This document shows, one piece after another, positions 30,513 to 42,815 of a stretch of 64,000 bases of DNA. The notes beneath the pieces are model-generated. The model did no database searches and was not told the DNA's origin. It worked only from the letters and a program-made list of their open reading frames with translations. Every line of letters begins with the position of its first letter. The stretch's first letter is position 1. The DNA is taken from NCBI GenBank assembly GCA_020881915.1, contig JAJFPB010000005.1, positions 2,232,001 to 2,296,000 of the forward strand, in the 5' to 3' direction. Position numbers and translations under genes: made by a program. This DNA comes from Paramyrothecium sp. XJ0827. Taxonomy: Eukaryota > Ascomycota > Sordariomycetes > Hypocreales > Stachybotryaceae.

Positions 30513-32351
30513 ATGGAGACAAGGCTGATCGAAAGCCTCCACCACAAGCTTGGCGATCTTGACCACAAGGTTCGAGCTTATCGTCACGACTTGTTGGCCG
30601 ACTTCCAGCGCTACTACCATGATCAGTTACGTGGTGTGAACCCTGCCGTCGCGTCCAACGTCGGACACGCAATCACACTATCAATGTCAAACTACCAGTC
30701 CCTGCGTCCCGACCTCGACGAGCTCATCCGACAGCAACCCGCTGAGTCACGAGACCCCTCCAACCCCGGATCGGCATCAATCCAGCCATCCCCGCCGTCT
30801 TCCGTCTTCGGCGCCGCCGAGGCCCCAACCGAGTTGCACGAGCGGGAGAAAGAGCTCCAGGGCCTTTTCACCCCTAGCTATCTGCCATTACTTGACAGCT
30901 TGCCCGTTTCGCCTAGACTGCCGCCTGCCGCCACGTACCCTGCCATTGCAGCATCCAGCGTCCCGCTGCTGCCTGAGTCCAAGCCCGAGCCTGAGCCCGG
31001 GCGTGCTGGCTCTGGGCGAGGCGCAGATATGAACAGGCAGCGAGACACGGCCATTGCGCAAGAAGGGGGAAGTCCACCGGGGGCTTCGCCACAAGGGTTG
31101 GATCGCCCTGGCCACGTCCGCCGCTCGACCGATGACACAACCTCATCTGTTGTCTCAGACAGGAGCGACACAAAAGTCCGACGCAGAAGCGCTTTGAGGC
31201 ACTCTTCTAGTCCAGCCAAGATCCCCGCAAGCCCACGCCGTGTACGCTTTGAATTCGAAGGCGCTGAGGTGTTGCCAACTTCCTCCCCCGAGCCTTCTGA
31301 GACCATCTTCCAACATCCACCTTCAGCACAAGCCAATGACAGGCGACTCGCATCTAGCTCTATTTTAGGCGACGAGGACGAGTACGAGAAACTCCCACCT
31401 CCTCGGAAAATATCTTCATCAGAAGCCCTCAGGGCCTTATCTAGAACGCCGCTGGAGGAGGGAACTGTGTGGACAGTGGTGGATCCGAATACAGACAAGC
31501 CACCTCAGGCACAAGAAGACATGTCCCCGCCAATTTCAACATCGTCCGCCGCAGATGAAACAGACTTGCCAACACCGACTAGCGAAGAACCGTTGAGGAG
31601 TGTGCCAGTGTCTGAGATTGTGAGATTCAGCGCGCCTCTTGGCAGCGTACACGAGGAGCCTGACAAAGAGCGAGAAAGCGAAGGAGACGAATCTTCTGGC
31701 GATGAATTTTTGGCCATGGCTAAAACAAGGAAATCCCCCTCTTCACCAAAGCAAAGGTCACCAGACAGGACAAGATCTTTCTCATCACATCCAGCCGATA
31801 GCACTTATCGTCAGACATCGCAAGAGACAAGATCCCAATCATCGCCCGACGAAATCGATGTTGATGATGACGACGAGCTCTTTCAATTTGAGCCTGGTGG
31901 TGGGTTGAGTGCGCCGCCCAGGCCCCGGCCTGTCACGCCCCCAATGAAGGAGGAAGATGTCGAAGAGAAAGTAGATGTCTCTCCATCTACGCTTGAGTCT
32001 ATAAATACAGAATCGCCCGCGGTTCCCATTACCAAGCCGATCTCTCCGCGAGGCCCACCAACACCCACGACAACAAGATTTCAAACCGGATCTGTTGGTT
32101 CATATAAAGGCCGGCCTGTACTGATGCCAGTAGTCCGGAACCCCGAGGTGCACGCCCAAGCGGCGTCATTGGGGCAATTTAATACGTTCGTCGGTGGTCT
32201 GGACGGTCGCAGCGGGATGGATGAGGGCGACCTTAATAGTTTCCGAGCGAGCTTGGTCCAGTCAGGTTTCTCCGGCACTCCTCGCAGTCTCACTGAGCGT
32301 CTCATGATGGAGGAGGCTATGGAACGCCGGCAGGATAGGTCCAGGCCTTAA
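30513..32351 (+). CDS. Uncharacterised, largely disordered protein with PP1-docking-like RVRF motif
   Basis: Single-exon frame of 612 residues from ATG 30513 (context GTGCAATGG). I do not recognise the family. The first ~70 residues look folded and helical (LIESLHHKLGDLDHKVRAYRHDL... as two charged helices, then a DELIRQQ end). The rest is rich in Ser, Pro, Glu and Asp. Near residue 243 SPRRVRFEFEG fits the RVxF docking pattern for protein phosphatase 1, preceded by SPAKIPASP. A conserved-looking stretch LEEGTVWTVVDPN lies around residue 345, acidic clusters (VDDDDELFQFEPG) follow, and the C-terminus is more ordered (QFNTFVGGLDGRSG... PRSLTERLMMEEAMERRQ). Several SP/TP sites suggest proline-directed phosphorylation. 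Continuous frame and ordered ends support a real gene; the function is unknown. Confidence 0.82.
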   Translation: METRLIESLHHKLGDLDHKVRAYRHDLLADFQRYYHDQLRGVNPAVASNVGHAITLSMSNYQSLRPDLDELIRQQPAESRDPSNPGSASIQPSPPSSVFGAAEAPTELHEREKELQGLFTPSYLPLLDSLPVSPRLPPAATYPAIAASSVPLLPESKPEPEPGRAGSGRGADMNRQRDTAIAQEGGSPPGASPQGLDRPGHVRRSTDDTTSSVVSDRSDTKVRRRSALRHSSSPAKIPASPRRVRFEFEGAEVLPTSSPEPSETIFQHPPSAQANDRRLASSSILGDEDEYEKLPPPRKISSSEALRALSRTPLEEGTVWTVVDPNTDKPPQAQEDMSPPISTSSAADETDLPTPTSEEPLRSVPVSEIVRFSAPLGSVHEEPDKERESEGDESSGDEFLAMAKTRKSPSSPKQRSPDRTRSFSSHPADSTYRQTSQETRSQSSPDEIDVDDDDELFQFEPGGGLSAPPRPRPVTPPMKEEDVEEKVDVSPSTLESINTESPAVPITKPISPRGPPTPTTTRFQTGSVGSYKGRPVLMPVVRNPEVHAQAASLGQFNTFVGGLDGRSGMDEGDLNSFRASLVQSGFSGTPRSLTERLMMEEAMERRQDRSRP

Positions 32352-32909
32352 GAGGGTGCTGTTCGATGTCAACATGGGGTCGGGTTACAAAGGCACATAT
32401 CCCTGCATTGATACTGGGAAGGATGGGAAGTCATGGATACATCTGAAAGGCGTTGATATTGACATTGATGAGCTACGACCAGGACTTCATAATGCGACGA
32501 AGCTGTTGGTTTCGTGGTCTTGTTCTGGTTTTCACCAACGACAAAGATGCAGTGCAATCTGCACTTTTGTGGCAGCGAAACCAAATCCTGCCATTTCTTG
32601 GGTTAAGGCATTACGATAGATAATAAAGCAAACATACATGGGTGTTTCGGTTCTGACCCTTACCATTTCTTTTCTATTGATAGCCAGTTGCCATATCATG
32701 TACCAGGTAGAGTGTTGCGCCACACGACTAACGCTCTATCGGGGGGGCAGACCCGATTTGCCACGATGCAGTACCTCGCCAAAGGTACCTTGCTCTTTAA
32801 TACTAGAGTCGAGTGGGGACTCGTCAGTGACGGCTTGCCGAGAACAGCTCTGAAATAATTATACCAGTTGCTTTCTCATACCTACAAAGGATCGGATAGA
32901 ACGGCAAAT
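32352..32909. other. Intergenic region upstream of Pet100
   Basis: No gene seen. A motif copy (AGTACCTCGCCAAAGGTACC) sits at about 32770-32789, 120 bp before the Pet100 start. The rest is the 3' flank of the preceding gene. Confidence 0.55.
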
Positions 32910-33243
32910 ATGGCTGGACTCAATCTCGAAGTCTTCAAGGTACCGTGTTAATCCTCCGATTGCGTCTTCCGGGCAAGCTGCCCCGTCGCTGACCATCGCG
33001 CGCGCGACACAGTTTGGCATGTATGTCATGTTTCCCATCGGATTCATGTACTACTTTGGAACCAATCTCGACAATCGCTTCTCCGTGCCGGATTTCTGGC
33101 CCAAGCCCGAGGAATGCAACAAGGTGCCGCACGACAGAGAGGAACTGAGGGCCGAGTACGAGAGGATAGTGGCCCGGCAAAAGCTGCGGCAGGCGCGCGT
33201 CCTGGAAGAGGAGCGCATTCGAGCCCAGCGCAACGATTCCTGA
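32910..33243 (+). CDS. PET100: Cytochrome c oxidase assembly chaperone Pet100 homologue
   Basis: Inner-membrane mitochondrial protein needed to assemble complex IV (cytochrome c oxidase). Exon 1 is only 30 nt (32910..32939, ten codons, MAGLNLEVFK), then an intron 32940..33012 (GTACCG...ACACAG), then exon 2 33013..33243; 86 residues in all. The sequence has the family pattern: an N-terminal hydrophobic segment (MYVMFPIGFMYYFGTNLDNRFSV is the region; key parts FPIGFMYYFG and NLDNRF), then VPDFWP, then a charged helix. Without the tiny first exon the reading frame seems to begin at MYVMF, which would lose the conserved start. Confidence 0.9.
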
Positions 33244-33792
33244 ACGTCGACGAAGCCAGATTTAAAAACGCAGGAGAGCATCGAAACCGAAGGCTCAGGC
33301 ATGTACATTTACGAACGGGGCGGATAAGCAGAATGACCAATTCTTTCTACGGCGTTGGACCTGGGATATGCGGGAAACAGGAAATCAAGCACATGCTTGC
33401 TGTACTATATCAATCCTAATGTGTTTCTGCATCTTTCAATACCAAAGAGCGCTTCACGTCTCCGCTCTCATCGAGCTGCATCACGTTGCAACGAAGTAAA
33501 ATCGTGATCCCGTCAGGAAGAACTGGATGGACAAGCCATGCTCTTCCTTGATTATTTCGATTTGAGAAGGTTGTAATCTAGTTCCGTCCGGTGCTCCCGG
33601 AGCGCGTCATGGTTGCACCAAATGTTCGGCGCAACAAACCAATAGAGTATTCGTCGCAAGATGGCCGGAGTTGGCCCTGATCAGTGCTCTCTATCATACA
33701 TCTTACACGATTGTTTTGGAACAATCATACATATAGACCCCCTTTAGCATTTCAAGAGATCACTCGTACACGCAGCCCCTGGCTGCTGTCTA
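33244..33792. other. Convergent 3' intergenic region Pet100 / TACO1
   Basis: Both flanking genes end here, so this holds their 3' UTRs. No ORF of interest and no motif copies. Nothing else seen. Confidence 0.55.
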
Positions 33793-34830
33793 CTAAAGGT
33801 TTTCCTCTATTCTTTCCCACTCGTCATCAGATACGTTTCCTTGACGAACATTCGCCGAGATAGCCTTGACCTCGGAGAACTCCTTTAGGCTCGCCAAGAG
33901 GTTGATCAGCCCCTCGGCAGACTCTGAAGAGTCCAAATCGACTTGCGTGTCTTCGTTTGCCGCCCAAATGATATCCGAGTCTTCAACTTCCAGGTCGAAT
34001 TTCTGCGCAACCATTTCTGTGATCGCCATCAACTTGCTTGGCTCGGTCCAGACCAGGAAAGCACCCTCGGGAAGCTCCAACACGTCCTCAACACCTTCGT
34101 GCTCGATTGCCTCTTCCAACAAGTCTGAAAGAGTTGGACCGCCGTCCTTTCCCTTCAGGATAATGCGCCCACGCTTAGAAAAGTAAAAGGCGGTCGATCC
34201 AACAAGGCCTCCAGCCTTCTTGACCGAGTATTTTATGTCATGCAGAGTTCGTACTTTGTTGTCCGTCTCGACATCGGCGATCATGGCAATGTTTGGGGGC
34301 ATGAGGATTTCGAAAGTCATAGCCTCGAGCTGTGCACCAGATACGGATCGCCCTTGTCCTCGTGCTATGGCGCCTTCAATCAATGACTTGGGAATACCAG
34401 CTGGACAACGATATTAGCTTCAAAGTTCTGTAGTTCCACACAAATTCCCTGCCACCGTACCCTTTGTTGCTGTCGAGATCGCGTTGGCTAATTGCGGGTT
34501 GAATTTCAGGTTATCGCCGTAGACTGAACAATATTGTCAGTGTTTGATCAGGCAAAGCCAGAGGTGAAGAGCATAAGGCATACGCTTGGAGTACATCGCA
34601 ATGGATTTGGTAAATGCAGTGCGCTCTGTCATCTTCTTTTTGTCGGTCACAGCTTTTATGTGCTTCGTCTTGGACCACTTATTGTGCCCGGCCAGCGGCG
34701 CCGCAGTCGAAGAGAAGGGCCGGAGACATCGTAGACAATGTGACATCGTGTTGACGGTGACGGAAGCATGTTCCTGGTAGACGGTCAATCGACGCGCCAG
34801 CAGCGAGCCGACTCTTTGTCGCATGGCCAT
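33793..34830 (-). CDS. YebC/TACO1-type mitochondrial translational activator
   Basis: Member of the YebC/PmpR family; the mitochondrial form (TACO1 in mammals, Dpc29 in yeast) helps mitochondrial ribosomes translate COX1 and other messages. Exons 34830..34584, 34523..34461 and 34400..33793 give 305 residues. A mitochondrial presequence (MAMRQRVGSLLARRL... CLRPFSSTAAPLAGH) precedes the hallmark GHNKWSKTKHIKAVTDKKK. Later family landmarks are NPQLANAISTATKAGIPKSLIEGAIARGQG, which is formed only by joining exons 2 and 3, then YSVKKAGGLVGSTAFYF and a DLEVEDSDIIW stretch. All junctions keep frame; acceptors are TTCAG and TCCAG. It is convergent with Pet100, another complex IV factor. Confidence 0.95.
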
Positions 34831-35263
34831 GTGCGCGAGAAGTATCGACCGGCGGTATATGGTAAGTTGTTACAATTTCATCGTGATTAATTCGCAACGT
34901 ACAGGGTGCGGGAGCTTCCAGAAACAAATATCGAAAGATCCCAATTCTGTTCTGCGAAAGACGTGTGATTGGATGTTATGCTGGATTAACCATTTAGCTG
35001 GCCCGGGGCTGTAGAGCACTTGTACCATTGGGTCGTGTGCTGCAGTAAATGTACCTCGCATTTGACGACCAGAGGTACACCAGTTACCTCATTGCTGGGT
35101 CTTGTGTGCTCCGCTAAGGTACCTTACGTACCTTATGTGAGATGGTGTAGCTACCCCCCTATAACCACAATCAAACAACAGCAACGCTCCCGGAAGACAT
35201 TTTATACCAGGACGACCCGGAGCGGCAACTCGCGGGCTTCTGGTAGCCCCAACCCAAGATATC
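34831..35263. promoter_or_regulatory. Divergent promoter region, TACO1 / HEATR5
   Basis: 433 bp between two opposing ATGs. It carries several motif copies at about 35070-35142 (GAGGTACACC, AAGGTACCTTACGTACC), lying 120-190 bp before the HEATR5 start. No TATA consensus is obvious. Confidence 0.5.
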
Positions 35264-38200
35264 ATGTCGTCGACCGACGAGCCTGGAGCTCCCTCTAGCA
35301 CAGACAACCCGCCGCAACCTGCCACCGCCCCCGACTCTGCCACCGTCCATCCACAGCTCGATCTGCCAAAGCTTCAATCCCTGCCAGCCGAGCAACAAGA
35401 GCTCTTCCTGCTCACATTCGTGTCCACCTTGAGCAAGCATGTCCAAGCCCTCGATGCCGATGACTGCACCGCGCAGCAATTCTACCTCAAGCGAGAGGTC
35501 TTTCAGATCATCAATCTGCCTTCCCCTCAGCCCTCCAGAGTCATATACACCAACTTGGGAAGATGCTTGGCGCATTTCCTGAGCAATGGAGATAGGAAGC
35601 TGTTATTCGAAACAATAAACGACCTGATTGGCATCATAGCTGGTAGCAAGCCAAAGACGGACAGTGAAGGTCGTGCGAAGCATGCTGCTGTTCACTGCCT
35701 CGGCGACGTGTTCGCTGCGGCGGGGGACAGCGCAATCGGACTGCACCAGCTCGCTTGCACGACTCTTCTCAAGCTTTTGAAATCATCGTCCAACAATGCG
35801 GGAACCAGAGCCGCCGTCTTCGTGGCTTTGGCGAAGGTAGTGGGCATAGTCGGTAGTTCAATGGACGAAACCATCTCCCGCGACATTCGCAGACAAGGGC
35901 GGAACTACGTCACTAGCGACAAGGGCGCACTGGTCGTTGTTGCTGCATGCCGCTGCTTGAAGGCCCAAGCAAAAAACACGTCATATTTCAAGAACTCGAC
36001 GGACCACGACAAGCTGGAGGCTGCGATGTACAAAGCCTTCGAGTCTTCATCTGCCCAGGTCCGGCATGCAGCTGCAGATTGTCTCGCGGAGGCGCTGGTT
36101 CGCTCATACTCCGCACTTGGCGACGGCGTTTCCAGCAAATCCAAGAAAGCGAAAACTAAACTCAAGCGAGCTTCAACACACCCAGCTATGCAAGTGGACG
36201 ATGATGACATTGTGGCTAGATCAGAAAGTCCTGCACCGGGAGGCAAGCGTACCCAGGATATCGTCTTCTCCTTGACAGATATCCTGAAGGGACTGGCCAG
36301 CCACTATGTGAAGCCGTCAACAACAAACAAGGCTCGAGCAGCAATTGGTGTTTGTTACGAGAAGGTCTTCCGGCGACTAGGCGAGAAGATTGTTGACACA
36401 AATTATCTGACAATAGTGGAAGCTTTGGCAAATGATATTCTTGGCCATACCAGCATATCCAACAATCGCTACCGGCTACTGCTGTCCAGGAAAATCGTGA
36501 AAATCGTGCTTCAGGACGTGGTTGGCAATAAAATTCTAGGCGAAACGGGGCAAATGTCAGCCGCTAAAGCTTTGATCAACAATATTCTTAAGAATTATCC
36601 ACAAGCCCTGGTTGAGCGGCCAGAACCTTCAAAGCAGCTGTTGATCACGGCATTGAGCGCTGTATCATCCCTCATCACCTCCCTTGGCTCAGCCGCCAAT
36701 GGCCTTGCGGAGCAGTGCCGGGATGGGCTGCTGCAGGTCCTCCAACATCCAAGCTATTCGGTACAAGTTTTTGCGTCTCACTGCTTGAAGGCCCTTGTTC
36801 TAGCCTGTCCTCAACAGCTGTTGCAGTGCCTGTCGATATGTATGAACAGTCTCTCGCGAGAGATATCGTTGCTCGCAACTGGTCGCAACTCTCCACGACG
36901 CTGCATAGGCTTTGCTCATGGTTTAGCTGCAACTCTGAGTGCCAGCCCCGCTCGGCCGTTGTACGGATCGGTTGACATCAACAGCCGGGTTTTCACTATG
37001 GCGACAGACCTGCTCAAGTCTAGTAGTCAATCAGAACTACGCATCTCCAGCATGCAAATTCAAGTTGCATGGATTCTCATTGGCGGCTCCATGTCATTGG
37101 GGCCCAACTTTGTCAAGATTCATTTGTCGCAGTTGCTTCTGCTGTGGAAGAATGCTCTGCCCAAGCCACTGGCAAAGGACAATACCTCCGCTCGAAGCAT
37201 GCTTGAAGCGGCTTTTCTAACACACGTGAGAGAATGCGCGCTGGGTTCTATCTTGGCATTTCTCGAGTTCAACAGCCGACTCCTCACGGTCGACGTCTCG
37301 AAACGCATCGCAACGATGCTTCAAAGCACTACCGCCTTCCTTAGAACTTTGCCGTCGAAGAAGGTCTCTGAGGACATTTCCCAAAGACTGACCCCGGCAA
37401 TTCAGCTGCAAGATCACGAGAGAATGGTCCAGCGCAGAGTGATGCAGTGCTACATCAAGCTCGTCAATCTCAGCCCAGCTGGCGGTAGTGAAGCATTATT
37501 GCAATCTAACCTTTTGACTCTTGCCATCTCCTTGTTCGCAGACCCAGAAAATTACACTCCGAGCTCGTTGAGTGCGTCGATTGCAAATGCCGCCGCGACC
37601 TTTGAATCTGTTTGGGACGTCGGGGACAACTCTGGATTTGGCCTCACCGGCCTTGTCACTGGCTTTCGCGTACGAAACCTTCCTGGTCAAAGTGAAAGCT
37701 CCATGGACCCTGTTCCTGAGGCCCGTAGCCCTGAGGAGGCAATCGATAGGCTCCTAGAATCACCCATTTGCGGAAGTATGGAGCACGACGCTTCGCTGCT
37801 CTACATAGGGACCTCTGATGGTTCGATGGCATCTCCAGACCCCCCAGCTACGGAAGTCATCAATAATGCGATTCACCTCTTTGCCTTTGCTTTTCCTCTG
37901 ACACCCGCCAAGGTTCAGGAGAGCATCCTTGAGCAGGTCCGAACCTTTGCATCAGCTGGCTCCTTGCAACGGGACCCGGGACGGAAGGCCGCTATCAATG
38001 TTAATGTGGCGACTGCTGTACTAGCTACAATGAGGGTAGCAGTCAAAGAGACCAATTCTCCAGCCGGAAATGTATCTAACCTTGCTGTGGAGAGACTGCT
38101 CCAAGACATTGTACGCGATTTCGTCCTCGACTCGGACCAGTACGTGCGCAGTCTCGGGTATGCTGCCATCGCTCGTTTATGCAGCGTCTACGGTAATGCT

Positions 38201-41200
38201 TTCACGAATACCGAGATCAAGTTTCTTGTTGATACCATCGTGAGTAACCGTGAGCCTAGTGCCCGAGCTGGCTGCGCAATGGCCCTTGGATCCATTCAAA
38301 CCAAAGTTGGCGGCATGGCCGCAGGGTATCATTTAAAGACAGTCCTCGGCATCTTAATGTCCCTGTGCAATGATCCTCACCCTGTGGTTCACTACTGGGC
38401 ATTGGAGGCGCTCTCTCTCGCATCAGACGCGGCTGGTCTTAGTTTTGCAGCCTATGTTCCCAGCACCCTGGGCATGCTTGCACAGCTTTACGTTTCAGAC
38501 ACACACCACCCGGCAATTCCTTCCGCACTATCCATGAACCTCGAAATGGAATTGTCCACAGTTGCAGCTATAGGCAAGTGTGTTGACTCTTTGATCAATG
38601 TCCTAGGGCCAGATCTACAAGACGCGGTGAAATCGCGAGAGCTGATTTTCACCTTGGTCGGTCAGTTCCAAGATGAGGATGATCAAGCAGTCCAACAAGC
38701 TGCGCTAGGATGCTTGGAGCATCTGTCGCTGTATGCTCCAGGATACATGCATTTTGCCGACTATGTCAAGCTGCTACACGGCTACCTTGCGTCAGAGAAT
38801 GGATCATTGAGAGACATCGCTGTAGATGGCCTCTACAACATTATGAGAAGAAACCCGCAGGATGTTCTAACGCAGGTCGATCAAAGCTTTGAAACCCAAC
38901 TTTGGTTGGTCCTAGACACTGCTCCCTCGCACGATGGCATTCGCAACATCATCCGAAATTGGCTGCATCAGACCTGCCTCACGGAAACGGCAGCTTGGTT
39001 GCAACGTTTCCAGACTGTGCTTAAATTGACCCGGGCGAAGCTTCAAGAAGAGGAGGATCAGAACAGCCATGGTGGCGGTGGGCTTCCTGACTTGAGAGAC
39101 GAAGAGGTCGCCGGTTTCGCGGCCGCATCGTCTGATAACAAAGAAGGAAAGGAGAGCCTCGCGTCGTCAGAAGTGGAACCACTGCGTTGGCAGGTAATGA
39201 CCTTCGCGATGAGCTGCATCTATGACATGTTCATTTTTGTGAACAAAGATGTAGCTGCGAACGGCGAGTCTGGTGCCCAGGTCGCTCTCCAAAATAAGAT
39301 TGCGGAAGTCGTCCGCATGGCATTCTCTGCGTCTACTTCGGGTGTCCCTGAGTTGCGTGTCTGGGGTCTCAAAATCATCGGCGCAGTTTTGAAAATGTTC
39401 GGCAAGACCCCAGATCCAGACTTCGAAGAGGCGATGCTGCTAGAGCAGTACCAAGCTCAAATCAGCTCGGCACTGACCCCTGCATTCGCTGCAGACTCGT
39501 CTCCCGAACTTGCGTCCGAGGCTGTTAACGTTTGCGCAAGCTTCATCGCCATCGGCATTGTCACGGACATTGATCGCATGGGCCGGATACTGAAGACGCT
39601 TGTGAGCGCTCTGGAAAGCTTTTCCAAGGACAGCGAAACGGCAAGCATTGGAGATCTAGCCGGCCTAAGCTCGAATGCGCAGGTCATGGTAAAAATCTCG
39701 GTATATTCGGCATGGGCAGAGCTACAAGTGGCCAGCAGCGAACAGAAATACTTGGTGGACGTGCTGAAGCCACACGTCGGCACCTTGACGCCCTTGTGGC
39801 TCGAGTCACTTCGCGAATTCGCTCGCTTACGTTTTGAGCCTGACATATCTATGACACTGGGACCACCATCACTCTCCGGTAGTCTCGATACTATCTATGC
39901 TGCGCTGAATCGTGAGACTTTGCTTCAATTCTATCAGGACGCTTGGCTCAAATTCGTTGACGCCATCGCAAGCCTCATTGAGCAGGATAGCGAATTTGTC
40001 TTCGATGCGCTAGATGGCAAGGAATCCAACGGGCCGGGAGCGCATGGTACAAACAAAGCCTCGGGAATCAACTACCGTGATGAGCCAGTTGCATTCTTCT
40101 TTGTGCTTTTCGGTTTAGCTTTTGAGGCACTAGCGATACGTCCTGGCCAGGGTGACTCGCTTGCTACCCAAGAACAGACCCTGGCTATCCTTCTGGCCTT
40201 GAAGAAGATTCTTCATCCGAGCGTATCCGGCCATGCTATTTACAGGCCGGATGTTTTCTCCGAGTCTATGGACTTGCTGGATCGCCTGGCCCTCACTGAG
40301 GGACTGGATGTGCAAAATGTGATAGTCGACATTGCAAGGGCTCTATGCGTATCACATCCTTCAGCAAGGAGACATGGGTCAGAGGAAGGAGATCTGTCAG
40401 AGGATATCGACCAGCTTTTTGAGCTGACTCGAATCATCGTCTTGGTTCTTTCTGGGGTTCTACCTAACCTTTCCGAAGGCAATCAACCTGTCCGACACGC
40501 CATCAACGAAGAGGCCATATTCTTGACCCGCACGGCGCTGAATGCGCTGGTAGATGCAGCGGAAGTCTTCCCTTCCATTATCAAAACGGATCTTCACGCA
40601 TGCATCATCCACATTTTTGCTACCATATTGGCTACCCCGGGTTGTCAGGAGACTATTGTACCGCAGTCCTTGGCCACATTGAAACGCTTCGTGGCAACCA
40701 TGTCCAAATCACGCAAGACGCGCGCTGAGGGCCCGTCTGCTACTGACATACAACTGCAAGGCTGCCTTCGTCGTTTTCTCTCAATCTACCTCAACGCGCA
40801 GAAGCGGGAGGCGCCAACATCACTAGCATGCGTCAAGAGTTCGCTACTTGCCACGACCATCCTCTTCACAAGTGGCCAGAACCATCTGCCGGCCACGGAA
40901 CCACTGGTTGCCCGCTATCTCGATGAATTGCTTGATTGTTTGACTGATAGAATGGTGAGTAGCTGAGAATAGAATTCCACCGAGCTATGTAAACTGACTA
41001 ATTTGGCATCACAGACCGCCAGAATCGCAGCGAACTGCATCAGGTCGCTGTTGTTGCAGCCTTCACCGACGGCTGCAGATCTCAGCATAGCACGATATTT
41101 ATTCCCTCGAGTTGTGGCCTTCGTGACAAACACCGAGTCTGAGGACCCAGAGAAGGCAAGGTCGCTCACCGCTCAAACTCTGTGTTTGTATGTAGGCACC

Positions 41201-41494
41201 CTCGACAGTAGCAGAGTATTGGCTGCGATGTCCATGGTCATTCCAACCCTACTTGCACGGGCCAATGCCGAAGGCGAATCGGTCTACCAAGAGACTAGCG
41301 CCCGTCTGCTTGAATTGGCGGCCACGGATCAGGGAACGTTCAGAGCCATTGTAGGGGGGCTGAGCGCAGCGCAAAGGTCCTTCCTAGAGGACGTCATCCG
41401 GTCTGGTCAGCAGTCTGCAGCAGGCGGTAACCAAGGGGCAAATGGCGCAAGCGGTCAACCCACCATTACGCTGAAGATGAATTTTGGTGGCTAG
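35264..41494 (+). CDS. HEATR5/Laa1-type giant HEAT-repeat protein
   Basis: Very large helical-repeat protein; animal HEATR5 and yeast Laa1 bind the AP-1 clathrin adaptor and act in trans-Golgi/endosome traffic. Exon 1 35264..40954 (1897 codons in one block), intron 40955..41014 (GTGAGT...TCACAG with CTGAC and CTAAT branch candidates), exon 2 41015..41494; 2056 residues. Family landmarks are KHAAVHCLGDVFAAAGD near residue 130, VRHAAADCLAEAL near 270, a cluster of HEAT units such as DQYVRSLGYAAIARLCSVYG and PSARAGCAMALGSIQTKVGGM around residue 960-1030, HPVVHYWALEALSLASDAAGLSF just after, and DDQAVQQAALGCLEHLSLYAPGY. The C-terminus (exon 2) is a smaller helical segment ending in a Gly-rich tail. 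The size matches Laa1 (about 2000 residues). No signal peptide or membrane segment. Assignment is by pattern recognition. Confidence 0.9.
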
Positions 41495-42815
41495 ATCTTG
41501 AAGTTGATTCGACACATGTTTGTTTTGCAAGGTGGCCTGCATATAGTGCGAGTGGTGTATCGAGGGAGCGGTCGTCCAGATGGCCAGAGAACACCCCCCC
41601 TTCCTTTTCACCGCCTTACCCAACTAACACGTTGCCTCACTCCTCGCTATACCACTGTCGATCACATCTGGGTTCGAGACGGATGGAGAGTGCCCTGTGA
41701 GGCTCGGACTCCTGGTGATTGGGATTCTGTTTGCTTCTAACAAGCGCCTCCAGGTGAAGCAATACAGAAGATTGAGACTAGGTCTCTGCACGACGCGGCC
41801 GTGGTTGGGGCCAATCTGGCAAGCTAGGACTGGGCAAAATTGATCGGCACAACTACTACAGCAGCGCCGCGGCTGGGAGGGAGGGGTCTGACACGGCAGA
41901 GGCGTGATATGAGGAAGCAAGCATGGGCGGGTAGGCTTGTTGCCGTGACGCTAGTGATGCATGCATCGCGGTGGCCCAGGTGCCCGGTTGGCGGAGATGG
42001 TGGCCGTATGTAGCAGCACTTCTGCTTCCTTATCACTACTTGGAAAAGGTTCTTGTATCCGCTAGCGTTTGTTGTAGACGATTTACGGCGCCGTCCAGTT
42101 GTTTTATCAGAAGGTAAGGCATACTTTGCAGAATCAAAGACTTCTCAATACCCACGTACGCTCTCTGGGATCTGGCTTGATCTCGGCGTAGCCATCCGCG
42201 CAAGGACGCTCCACCGAAGGCCCGTATTGACTGTGGTGGCGCACGCATGTTTGCCTTTTCCATGCCGTGGGCACCCACACTCTTGCATCTTTCTGCACCT
42301 TCGTTCTTGGTGGCTGCTACGGCTGGGCGTGTGATCGATGCCCAGGCCCAGATCTTGCCTTCTCGGCGCGCATGTGAGCTTAACACAGTCACCATTACAG
42401 GGAGCGATCCAGGCTACACTACGGTGATCAGAGTATTGCGCTCGTTGTCACGACGGCAGTTGGAACGCAGGCCTAGAAAGGAGTGAATCGCAGACTTGTT
42501 CCTAGTTCTCGAGTTCTCAACAAGTTGGTGTGTTGTCAAGGTCACTGTGCTCCCTGATCTCCCCTCCAGACGCTGGCTGGACAGTACAGTATGTTTTCCT
42601 TTCTCGACTCGAACAAACACGCCAAAAACCCACTAATAACGCCATGCGATATGCTCTAGTAAGCAGTGTGTGCAGGCTCTGCTTCTACCCCAGTATAGCA
42701 AACTGAATGACCCAAGCAAAGGAGAGAAATGGAAGGAAAACGGAAAGAGTAGAAAGGGGGCCCCAGGCCGTCAACAAGGGCATATTTTCCGGTAAATGTC
42801 CGCTGTGAGGTCAGC
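41495..42815. other. Convergent intergenic region HEATR5 / RRM protein
   Basis: 3' flanks of both genes. Small ORFs on both strands have no domain signature. No motif cluster seen. Nothing else supported. Confidence 0.55.
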
